From contig NZ_CAJE01000003.1 in the NCBI RefSeq assembly GCF_000308215.1, forward strand, positions 1 to 64,000: a DNA stretch of 64,000 nt. Reading direction: 5' to 3'. The position numbers and the translations under genes are program-made. Positions 52,518 to 59,580 of the stretch are shown here, one piece after another (the first letter of the stretch is position 1; every line of letters begins with the position of its first letter). The DNA is from Methanomassiliicoccus luminyensis B10 (GTDB lineage: Archaea; Thermoplasmatota; Thermoplasmata; Methanomassiliicoccales; Methanomassiliicoccaceae). The notes under the pieces are model-generated. The model saw only the letters and a list, made by a program, of their open reading frames with translations, was not told the origin of the DNA and did not search any database.

Positions 52518-54314
52518 TCACTCTTTGGGATCGCCTTCCTTCGGACCGCCGGACCGGTCGCGCCTGATCAGGACGAACAATATCGCCGCCACGGCGACGA
52601 CCGCGAGCACCACTGCGTAGATGTACCACGAGCTGCCGCCCTCGGCGGCCTTCAGGGACAACGCGCCCGCATCGGTGCTCTGTCCCGCCGTGACGTCGAC
52701 GTACTTCTCCATGTAGACGTAGCCATCTTTCGCCACCGACAGGGTATAGTTTCCTGACGGGACATGCTCGAGCAGGAAGTAGCCGCTGGCATTGGTCGTG
52801 GTGGTCATGCCGTTGCTCAGCGTCACCTTGGCGTCGGCCACGGCTTTGCCGTCGGCGTCCCTTATGACGCCGTAGATGCTGCCCTCGTCCTTCAGGGTGG
52901 TGAACTGCCACATGAACTCCATGGGATTGCCCGCCAGGTCCTTCCCGGTCACTGCCACGGTATATTTCGTCCCGTAGTCCAGCACGGAGGCGGGAGTGAA
53001 GGTCGCGGTGTCCCCGTCCCACCTGATCTGGCCATCGATCTCATCGACGTCGATGCTGACCGAACTTTGATTCATCGCCTCGGAGAAGGTGACATTGATG
53101 ACGCTGCCGATGGCGATGTCCGTGCCGGTCGGAGATTTAGCGTCAACGCTTGGGGCCTTGGTATCCACTATGAACATCCTGAACATCGTCTCGGTGTTAC
53201 CAACGAAGCTAGTGGCCCTGACCTTTGCGGTGTGCTCGCCATCGGACTGGACAGTGAACTGGTAGCTTGTCCCATCGACCTTTGTCCAGGGCCCCCCATC
53301 GATGCTGGTCTCGGTTAGTTCGGTCAAGACGCTCGCGTCGATGGTCCATGATATGGTGTCGGTCCTTGAGGTGTAGTATGCACCGTCCTCTGACGGATAT
53401 TCGATCGATACTCCCAGTGGGATTGCGGCGACAACGGTCGAATTCTGACCATTGATCGAGCCTCTGAGGGCTTTCACATAGAACGAGTACATGGTTCCAT
53501 TATCGAGCCCGCTGACCGTGTACCGCGGGTTGTTCATGGCCCCAATGATGCCATGTCGGTATTCTTCTCCGCCGACATTTATGTAGATGGCATATTGATC
53601 GATGCTCGGGTTACCGAGATAGGTCGGAGCGTCCCAGAAAAGGGTCACCTCTCCATTGGCGGAGATGGCCGTCAGGTTGTTCGGCGCGGTAGCCTTCGCT
53701 CCGAGCTGTGCGGTGGGCACCCCTCCACGCAATTCACTTGGGAAGCTGCCCGCGTTCGCAGGGAGGTAGTATGCGATCAACCCGTAATTGGGGTTCATGA
53801 TCCAATTGGTGTCCACCGCAGGGGCCGGGCCCTCGAACACGATCGTGGCAAGGTTGTAGTCATTCCAGAACGCTAGGGGCTCAATCTTCTGAACGCTTGA
53901 AGGTATCGTGATAGAGGTCAGCGCGTGGTTGTCGTAGAACGTGAAGCTGCCTATGGTCTCGACGGTCCCTGGTATGCTGACATGCTGAAGGGCGGTGCAG
54001 CCCCGGAACGCGCCATCCCCTATGATGGTGACGCTGTCTGGTATAGTGACGGATATAATTGTGCGCTCGTTCTGGAACGCCCCCTCGGCGATCTCGACCA
54101 CCGACATCCCGTCGAGGAATCGAGGTATCGTCACTTCTCCACCGAGACCTTCATAACTCGTTATCTTGACCTTCGTACTGTCGATGAAAGCGTACTCGAA
54201 GTCTCCGAATCTGGCGGCGGACGCCGTGCTCGTCGAGAGGCCGATCGTGGCTGCGGTCGCGGACAGCAGCATCAGCGCGACAGACATCAATGTCAGGACC
54301 TTTTGGAACTTCAT
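52518..54314 (-). CDS. Large surface protein with leucine-rich, fibronectin-like and CnaB-like domains
   Basis: A 598-residue cell-surface protein. A signal peptide (about 1-33) is followed by BspA-type leucine-rich repeats (about 50-165; VTIPDSVTIIGDGAF, ITIPSSVQKIEPLAF), a fibronectin III-like domain (about 210-300), an Ig-like domain, an SbsA-type Ig-like domain with VNVTFSEAMNQSSV, a carboxypeptidase-regulatory / CnaB-like domain (GSIYGVIRDADGKAVADAKVTLS), and a C-terminal membrane helix (YAVVLAVVAVAAILFVLI) with a basic tail. ATG 54314 gives the signal peptide. Such modular proteins mediate adhesion in gut and sediment archaea. Confidence 0.85.
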   Translation of the reverse strand: MKFQKVLTLMSVALMLLSATAATIGLSTSTASAARFGDFEYAFIDSTKVKITSYEGLGGEVTIPRFLDGMSVVEIAEGAFQNERTIISVTIPDSVTIIGDGAFRGCTALQHVSIPGTVETIGSFTFYDNHALTSITIPSSVQKIEPLAFWNDYNLATIVFEGPAPAVDTNWIMNPNYGLIAYYLPANAGSFPSELRGGVPTAQLGAKATAPNNLTAISANGEVTLFWDAPTYLGNPSIDQYAIYINVGGEEYRHGIIGAMNNPRYTVSGLDNGTMYSFYVKALRGSINGQNSTVVAAIPLGVSIEYPSEDGAYYTSRTDTISWTIDASVLTELTETSIDGGPWTKVDGTSYQFTVQSDGEHTAKVRATSFVGNTETMFRMFIVDTKAPSVDAKSPTGTDIAIGSVINVTFSEAMNQSSVSIDVDEIDGQIRWDGDTATFTPASVLDYGTKYTVAVTGKDLAGNPMEFMWQFTTLKDEGSIYGVIRDADGKAVADAKVTLSNGMTTTTNASGYFLLEHVPSGNYTLSVAKDGYVYMEKYVDVTAGQSTDAGALSLKAAEGGSSWYIYAVVLAVVAVAAILFVLIRRDRSGGPKEGDPKE

Positions 54315-54458
54315 GTGCACCAACCCTCCTCGTTCGACAGCGGTGAACTCAGAGTGAAATCCCCTGCCCGATATATAACAGGAGGGGGATAGAAAAACGT
54401 TCCATGACATCACGGTCGGTGAGCGGTCGGCCGCCCTGGCTAAGCTCTCCCAAGAACC

Positions 54459-54467
54459 CTTATATAG
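54459..54467 (+). promoter_or_regulatory. TATA box of the HdrA-MetF gene block
   Basis: CTTATATAG lies about 50 bases before the ATG of the first HdrA-like gene. It would drive the five-gene block 54,512-58,650. Confidence 0.5.
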
Positions 54468-54511
54468 ATTCATTATTTTGCTAATGGCCGCAGCGGCGGA
54501 GCGCGCTCGGG

Positions 54512-55537
54512 ATGAAAAGGGTCTTGATCATCGGCGGAGGGGCGGCGGGAATGGCCGCGGCCTCCGAGCTGTCGAGGAGGGGCATAGCCTCCATTGTCGT
54601 GGACAGTGCCGATGAGGTCGGCGGGGCGCCCAACGACCTGTGCTGCAAGGGCGCTCCTCAATGCCAGCGCTGCGACGCCTGCGCGCCCGGGGACATCAAG
54701 CGCGAGGCTCTGCGCTCTCCTCTCGTCCAGGTCATTACCGGGACCCAGGTGGTCGGCGTCACCAGGAGGCCTGACGGATTCGCCGCCGTATTGAGCTCGT
54801 GCCCGCTGGGCCAGTGCGGAGCGCCCGCGATGGACGAGCTGGTGGTCGGGGCGATCATCGTGGCCATCGGCCACCAGGTCTTCGACCCCCGCCGTGACGC
54901 CCGCCTTCACTACGGCGAGTGCGAGGACATACTCTCCTCCCAGGACGTGGAGAAGGCTCTTTCGAAGAACGGCGAGCTGGTGGTCCCCTCGACCGGCAGG
55001 AGGCCGGAAAGCGTGGCCATTATCCAGTGCGTCGGCTCCAGGGACCTGCGCAGGGGCGCGCCGTACTGCTCGAAAGCCTGCTGCAAGTACGCCCTGAAGC
55101 TCGCAAAGCACCTCCGGTCCGAGGACCCGGGGACGAACATCACGTTCTTCTACATGGACTGGCGCCCCTACGACGGCAACTACGGCGAGCTCGATGCGTT
55201 CGCCGGGGAGAAGGGCGTCAGGGTCATCAGGAACAGGCCGTCGGAGACCCTCCCGGGAGCGAGGCCGGCGGTCCGCTACGCCGCTCCGGACGATGAGGTG
55301 GCGGAGGAGGAGTTCGACCTGGTGATGCTCAGCGTGGGCATCCTTCCCCCTCCGGACGCTCCGAGATTGGCCTCCCTCCTGGGGATCGAGCTCGGCCCCC
55401 TCGGCTTCTTTCCCTCCGAGAGCGAAGGCATCTTCGCCGCGGGGACCTGCACCGGCCCGAAGGACATCCGGGAGAGCATCGAGGAAGGCATCGCCGCGGC
55501 GGGATGGGCCGCCGCGTTCATGGAGGAGCCAGGATGA
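54512..55537 (+). CDS. HdrA-like FAD protein, flavin part
   Basis: A 341-residue flavoprotein related to heterodisulfide reductase subunit A. N-terminal FAD motif LIIGGGAAGMAAASEL; cysteine-rich CCKGAPQCQRCDAC near residue 48; HdrA blocks IIQCVGSRD and YCSKACCKYALKLAKHL; and the C-terminal FAD-type FAAGTCTGPKDIRESIEEG. The C-terminal ferredoxin clusters of full HdrA are missing and appear instead in the next gene. It is the first gene of the metFV block. Expected role: flavin-based electron transfer, perhaps bifurcation, to the MetF side. Confidence 0.85.
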   Translation: MKRVLIIGGGAAGMAAASELSRRGIASIVVDSADEVGGAPNDLCCKGAPQCQRCDACAPGDIKREALRSPLVQVITGTQVVGVTRRPDGFAAVLSSCPLGQCGAPAMDELVVGAIIVAIGHQVFDPRRDARLHYGECEDILSSQDVEKALSKNGELVVPSTGRRPESVAIIQCVGSRDLRRGAPYCSKACCKYALKLAKHLRSEDPGTNITFFYMDWRPYDGNYGELDAFAGEKGVRVIRNRPSETLPGARPAVRYAAPDDEVAEEEFDLVMLSVGILPPPDAPRLASLLGIELGPLGFFPSESEGIFAAGTCTGPKDIRESIEEGIAAAGWAAAFMEEPG

Positions 55538-56640
55538 GGACCGTCCTGGTGATCGGCAGCGGCGCATCATCCGTGGTGGCCGCGCTGGAGGTCCAGAGGC
55601 AGGGTGGAAAAGCGGTCATCCTGCACCCACCCGGTGACGATGGGGTCAGGGTGAAGATCCCGGGGGTCGGCGAGATCGGCGATGCCACGGTCCGGTCCCT
55701 CTCGGGCCGCCCGGGAAACTTCGTGGCCCACCTCCAAGCGGGGGGCCGCGAGGTCTCGCTGGAGTGCGGCGCGGTCATCCTCGCCATCGATGGGTCCTCA
55801 AGGCCCATGGCCTCGACCACGAGGGTGATGTCCCTCTCCGCCGCGCTCGGCGGCATCCCCGCAGCGGTCGGGAGCGCGGCCATGGTGCTCAATGCCGCCC
55901 GCCCCTCCCGGTCGTCGCACATCGACGCCGTCAAGCTCGCCGCTGACCTGAAGCGGTCCCTGCCCTGCCGCGAGGTGTACATCATCGCCAAGGAGGTGAT
56001 GACCATGGGCTCGGACGAGATCCACTATCTCGACGCCCAGCTCGCCGGGGTGATCTTCATAAGGACCGAGGGGGCGCCGGACATCGACGCGGAGGAAATG
56101 ACCGTCCATGCGGTCGACAGCGCGTCGGGGGCGGAGCTGGAGGTGCGCCCGGACCTCATCGTCCTGGAGGACGAACAGGAGGTCGACGCCGCGCCCTCGG
56201 GCCGCGGGCTCCTGGTGCCCCCGGTCGACGGCGGCCGCCTGCGCCAGGGCAACGTCGGCATGGGGGCCGCCTCCACCATCCGGGGGGGAGTGTTCCTCTG
56301 CGGCACCGCCGGGCGCCCGCTCCTCGTGGACGAGCTCATAATCTCGGCGAGAGCTGCCGCCACCAGGGCCGTTACCGTCGCCGCCCCCCCTCCCGAGGCG
56401 GGCAAGGCCGCCAAGGTGGACGCGGAGAAGTGCTCGGCCTGTCTCACCTGCGTGCGCACCTGCCCCTACTCCGCGCCGCGCATGAGCGGGGAGTTCAAGG
56501 CCGTGGTGCTCGAGGACCTGTGCCGCTCCTGCGGGGCCTGCGTGAGCATGTGCCCCAGCCGGGCGATAACGCTGGAGGGGGCGGACCGGGCGGACCTGGA
56601 CAGGATGCTGAGCGGCGCGCTCGGGGAGGGGACCGGATGA
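55534..56640 (+). CDS. HdrA-like protein with degenerate FAD part and two [4Fe-4S] clusters
   Basis: A 368-residue second HdrA-like protein. The N-terminal motif VIGSGASSVVA deviates from GxGxxG, and the cysteine block of HdrA is missing. The C-terminus carries two ferredoxin motifs, CSACLTCVRTCP and CRSCGACVSMCP. It looks like the electron-conducting complement of the preceding protein, so together they may equal one functional HdrA. ATG 55534 overlaps the previous stop (ATGA), and its own stop overlaps mvhD in the same way, indicating tight coupling. Confidence 0.82.
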   Translation: MRTVLVIGSGASSVVAALEVQRQGGKAVILHPPGDDGVRVKIPGVGEIGDATVRSLSGRPGNFVAHLQAGGREVSLECGAVILAIDGSSRPMASTTRVMSLSAALGGIPAAVGSAAMVLNAARPSRSSHIDAVKLAADLKRSLPCREVYIIAKEVMTMGSDEIHYLDAQLAGVIFIRTEGAPDIDAEEMTVHAVDSASGAELEVRPDLIVLEDEQEVDAAPSGRGLLVPPVDGGRLRQGNVGMGAASTIRGGVFLCGTAGRPLLVDELIISARAAATRAVTVAAPPPEAGKAAKVDAEKCSACLTCVRTCPYSAPRMSGEFKAVVLEDLCRSCGACVSMCPSRAITLEGADRADLDRMLSGALGEGTG

Positions 56641-57035
56641 ACGACATCAAGGTAATGCTCATTTGCTGCCGGAACGCCCGCGCCGCCGTGGACGCGGTGG
56701 AGGATATGCCGCCGGAGGTCAAGGTCCTGGAGCTCCCCTGCTCCGGGCGCGTGGACGAGGTCACCATCGTCAGGGCGCTGCGGCTGGGAGCGTCGGCGGT
56801 GATGGTGGCGGGGTGCCTGGAGGGAAACTGCCAGCACCACTCCGGCAACTATCAGGCGAGGCGTCGGGTCGATGATGCCCGCTCCATCCTCGCGCAGATC
56901 GGGGTAGAGCCGGAGAGGGTGGAGATGCTTCATCTCGCGTCAAACCAGTCCGCCAAGGCCAGGGCGGCGGTGCAGGAGATGGTGGCAAGGGCGAGAAGGC
57001 TCGGCCCCATAACGCTCACGGAGGGAAAGCGATGA
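56637..57035 (+). CDS. mvhD: MvhD/FlpD-like iron-sulfur protein
   Basis: A 132-residue protein of the MvhD family, a [2Fe-2S] electron carrier between HdrA and a partner enzyme. Seen: LICCRNARAAV, VLELPCSGRVDEVTIVRAL and VAGCLEGNCQHHSGNYQARRRV, the usual cysteine pattern. In hydrogenotrophic methanogens the partner is a hydrogenase; here the partner is likely MetFV, as in acetogenic bacteria. Start ATG 56637. Confidence 0.9.
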   Translation: MNDIKVMLICCRNARAAVDAVEDMPPEVKVLELPCSGRVDEVTIVRALRLGASAVMVAGCLEGNCQHHSGNYQARRRVDDARSILAQIGVEPERVEMLHLASNQSAKARAAVQEMVARARRLGPITLTEGKR

Positions 57036-57736
57036 TCATTGCGGAGCAGAAGGACCTGGAGACGATAGCCTCCATGCTCGAAGGGCACAGCGACATCCTG
57101 GTGGCGGGCTGCCGCTCCTGCGTGGCCATATGCCTTGCCGGAGGGGAGAGGGAGGTAGCCACTCTGTCGGAGGCGCTGCGGCTGAGGTCGGCGCTGCGGG
57201 GCAGCGGGTGGAACATCTCCGAGACCACCCTGGAGAGGGCGTGCGAGAAGGAATGGGCCGGGGACATCGTTCCCCTGGCGGAGGGTAAGGACGCCATCCT
57301 GTGCCTCGCCTGCGGCGTCGGCGCCCAGGTGCTGCAGGAGATGTATCCCCAGGTGAGGGTCGTTCCCGGTCTCGACACCTCCAACATGGGAGCTCCCGAG
57401 GAGCAGGGCATCTACCTCGAGAAGTGCGGGGGATGCGGCGACTGCGTCCTTCATCTTACCGGAGGGGTGTGCCCCGTGGCACGCTGTTCCAAATCGCTCA
57501 TGAACGGGCCCTGCGGCGGCTCCCAGGACGGCCGCTGCGAGGTCGACAAGGACACCCCGTGCGGGTGGGACCAGATCTATCAGAGCCTCAAGCGGCTGGG
57601 CCGCCTCGACCTGATGGAAGTGAACATCCCGCCCAAGAACTGGCTCCCCTCCCGCTCCGGGGGGCCCAGGAAGATAGTGCGGAAGGCCGCGGTGCTGAGC
57701 GACGACGAGAAAGCGATCAAGGAGGGGAGGACATGA
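57032..57736 (+). CDS. metV: MetV-like zinc/iron-sulfur subunit of methylene-H4F reductase
   Basis: A 234-residue MetV homologue. Its N-terminal part has VAGCRSCVAICLAGG and the C-terminal part the family's cysteine block EKCGGCGDCVLHLTGGVCP...CSKSLMNGPCGG, which binds a cluster or zinc and docks to MetF. ATG 57032 overlaps the mvhD stop and the stop overlaps metF. MetV with MetF is typical of acetogenic bacteria; in this archaeon it marks a bacterial-type methylene-H4F reductase. Confidence 0.9.
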   Translation: MIIAEQKDLETIASMLEGHSDILVAGCRSCVAICLAGGEREVATLSEALRLRSALRGSGWNISETTLERACEKEWAGDIVPLAEGKDAILCLACGVGAQVLQEMYPQVRVVPGLDTSNMGAPEEQGIYLEKCGGCGDCVLHLTGGVCPVARCSKSLMNGPCGGSQDGRCEVDKDTPCGWDQIYQSLKRLGRLDLMEVNIPPKNWLPSRSGGPRKIVRKAAVLSDDEKAIKEGRT

Positions 57737-58650
57737 AGGCGGGCAGCAATCTTGAGAAGGTGCTCGAGTCCGGAAGGTTCGCCGTCACCGCCGAGATCGG
57801 ACCACCGAGGTCGGCGAGCGCCGACGCGATAAGGAAGCGGGCGCAGTTGCTCCGCGGCACCGCCGACGCGTTCAACCTTACCGACAACCAGACCGCCATA
57901 GTGCGCCTGTCCAGCTTCGCCTCCTCAGTGGCGTGCCTGCAGGAAGGCATCGAGCCGGTGATGCAGATGACCTGCCGCGACCGGAACCGCATCGCCATGC
58001 AGTCCGACGCGCTGGGCGCGTCGGCCCTCGGCATACGGAACATCCTGTGCATCTCCGGGGACCACCAGACCTTCGGGAACCAGAGGGAGGCGAAGAACGT
58101 ATACGACCTCGACTCCGTACAGGAGCTGATGGTCCTGCGGAACATGAGGGACCAGGGCAAGGTGTGGGGAGGCGACGCGCTGGAGGAGCCGCCCAGGCTG
58201 TACCTCGGCGCGGCGGCGAACCCCTTCGCCGATCCCTTCGAGTTCCGGGTGGCCCGTCTGGCCAAGAAGGTGGACGCCGGCGCCGACTTCGTGCAGACGC
58301 AGGCGGTGTTCGATCTTGACAGGTTCGAGAGCTTCATGGCGCAGGTGCGCGAGAGGGGCCTGGACAAGAAGGTCCACATCCTCGCCGGGGTGATCCCCCT
58401 CAAATCGGCGGGAGCGGCCAAGTTCATGAAGGCCAAGGTGTCGGGGATGAGCGTCCCCGACGCGATCATCGAACGCATGAGGTCCGCCTCCGACCCCAAG
58501 AAGGAGGGGGTCAGGATATGCGTGGAAACGATCGACCGGCTGAGGGAGATGGAGGGGGTGCACGGCGTTCACGTCATGGCCATCGCATGGGAGGAGATGG
58601 TCCCGGCGGTCGTGGAACAGGCCGGCCTGTTCCCCCGGCCGGGGGACTGA
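57733..58650 (+). CDS. metF: Methylene-tetrahydrofolate reductase MetF
   Basis: A 305-residue TIM-barrel enzyme that reduces methylene-H4F to methyl-H4F. Family blocks: AVTAEIGPPRS, FNLTDNQTA, MQMTCRDRNRIAMQSD, ILCISGDHQTFGN, and FVQTQAVFDLDRFESFM. Length is normal for the short MetF that works with MetV. ATG 57733 overlaps the metV stop. A hairpin follows the stop. Since MetFV in acetogens is driven through Hdr/MvhD partners, the preceding three genes likely supply or take its electrons. Confidence 0.95.
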   Translation: MKAGSNLEKVLESGRFAVTAEIGPPRSASADAIRKRAQLLRGTADAFNLTDNQTAIVRLSSFASSVACLQEGIEPVMQMTCRDRNRIAMQSDALGASALGIRNILCISGDHQTFGNQREAKNVYDLDSVQELMVLRNMRDQGKVWGGDALEEPPRLYLGAAANPFADPFEFRVARLAKKVDAGADFVQTQAVFDLDRFESFMAQVRERGLDKKVHILAGVIPLKSAGAAKFMKAKVSGMSVPDAIIERMRSASDPKKEGVRICVETIDRLREMEGVHGVHVMAIAWEEMVPAVVEQAGLFPRPGD

Positions 58651-58675
58651 GCGATAAATGAAAAATGGAAAGAGC

Positions 58676-58691
58676 GGGCCGGTCGCGGCCC
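58676..58691. terminator. Bidirectional hairpin between metF and microprotein 1
   Basis: GGGCCG (58676-58681) pairs with CGGCCC (58686-58691) around a 4-base loop. On the plus strand a short T-run follows; on the minus strand the sequence continues GCTCTTTCCATTTTTCATTT, a good terminator tail. It probably ends both convergent transcripts. Confidence 0.55.
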
Positions 58692-58712
58692 TTTGTTCCC
58701 GAGCCCCCTACC

Positions 58713-58817
58713 TTAGAAGGGGAATACGGGGAGCCATCCAGAGGCCGCTATGACGGTCCACGCTGCGAAGAATACGACCCCCGTGCTGTAGAAGAACGAA
58801 TACGGCAATGCCACCAT
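58713..58817 (-). CDS. Hydrophobic microprotein 1 (34 residues)
   Basis: A short minus-strand gene with a strong ribosome site: AAAGGAGGTGAAA then ATG 58817. The product starts MVALPYSFFYSTGVVFF and ends AASGWLPVFPF, with a single hydrophobic helix of about 20 residues and no charged residue. The shared core LPYSFFYSTGVVFFAAWT and AASGWLP recur in microprotein 2 about 360 bases away. A conserved leader element and a downstream hairpin frame the gene. Function is unknown; a small subunit of a membrane complex or a membrane-active peptide is possible. Confidence 0.75.
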   Translation of the reverse strand: MVALPYSFFYSTGVVFFAAWTVIAASGWLPVFPF

Positions 58818-58838
58818 TTTCACCTCCTTTGCAATTCC

Positions 58839-58853
58839 CCCTCTCCTCCAGGG
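58839..58853 (-). promoter_or_regulatory. Leader element shared by both microprotein genes (copy 1)
   Basis: On the minus strand CCCTGGAGGAGAGGG lies 22 bases before ATG 58817. Copy 2 (59204-59218) differs at one base. A TATA-like AATAAATAG lies about 30 bases further upstream. Confidence 0.5.
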
Positions 58854-59014
58854 TATAGTATGAATTTGTACAATTGACTATTTATTATTATCTTAATAGA
58901 TAAGGAACTCATTTTACATGGGGCCAGTGCGCGGCGCGGACGGTGCGATCGGATGGCCCTGTCCCGGGACGGCGGATATTCGCAGCAAGACAACGGACCG
59001 GTGAGGATTTGGAT

Positions 59015-59041
59015 AAAAATGAGGGGGCCCACAAGGGGCCC
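59015..59041 (-). terminator. Terminator of microprotein 2
   Basis: On the minus strand GGGCCC-cttgt-GGGCCC (59041-59025) is followed by CCTCATTTTTATCC, a stem with T-run. It lies 38 bases after the stop of microprotein 2. Confidence 0.55.
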
Positions 59042-59078
59042 GCTGGCGTTTGGCAGCGTTCGGTCAGATGGCCCATCC

Positions 59079-59177
59079 TTAGAAGAAGGGGAGCCATCCA
59101 GAGGCCGCAATGGTGGTCCAGGCGGCGAAGAACACCACACCAGTGCTGTAGAAGAACGAGTACGGCAGCGCGAACAT
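59079..59177 (-). CDS. Hydrophobic microprotein 2 (32 residues)
   Basis: Paralogue of microprotein 1. ATAGGAGGTGACAAAAA precedes ATG 59177. The product begins MFALPYSFFYSTGVVFF and ends IAASGWLPFF, with one uncharged membrane helix. Between the copies 27 of 32 residues are the same by eye, mostly with synonymous codon changes, a sign of selection on the protein. It has its own AT-rich promoter region (TATTAAATACC near 59,246), leader element and terminator. Function unknown. Confidence 0.78.
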   Translation of the reverse strand: MFALPYSFFYSTGVVFFAAWTTIAASGWLPFF

Positions 59178-59580
59178 TTTTTGTCACCTCCTATAGATTT
59201 TATCCCTTTCCTCCAGGGTCGGTTCTATTTCTGTAATGGGGGGTATTTAATACTATCTATAACGATAATATTAGATTTAATAATGTGGTCCATTTACAAT
59301 TGTTATAAAACGGACGCGAACAAAGATCGCGGGGACAATGGCTTGCGAAAGCTCTCTGGCTGGGACGTTCTGTCCGGTCCGCGGACGCTCCCGCCTGCCG
59401 GTCCTCCCACCATGGATTATTTTCGATAGAGGACTATTTAGTTTTTTTGATGGACCCAGTCCCCCGGGCCGCCGCGGACCAAGCGGGGGTCGGCGGGAGG
59501 ATCGGCAACCAGGGCGCGCAGCATCAAGGGTCGAAAAAGATGAAAAGGGGAAAAGGTTTAGTCGTTCGTTGCGTTCCTGC
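59178..59580. other. Spacer between microprotein 2 and the cysteine-rich surface gene
   Basis: About 400 bases. The part up to 59,290 is the promoter and leader of microprotein 2; the remainder is GC-rich and shows no recognised gene. Confidence 0.4.
59204..59218 (-). promoter_or_regulatory. Leader element shared by both microprotein genes (copy 2)
   Basis: On the minus strand CCCTGGAGGAAAGGG lies 27 bases before ATG 59177, in the same arrangement as copy 1. Conservation outside the coding sequence suggests a shared transcript-level control or initiation signal. Confidence 0.5.
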
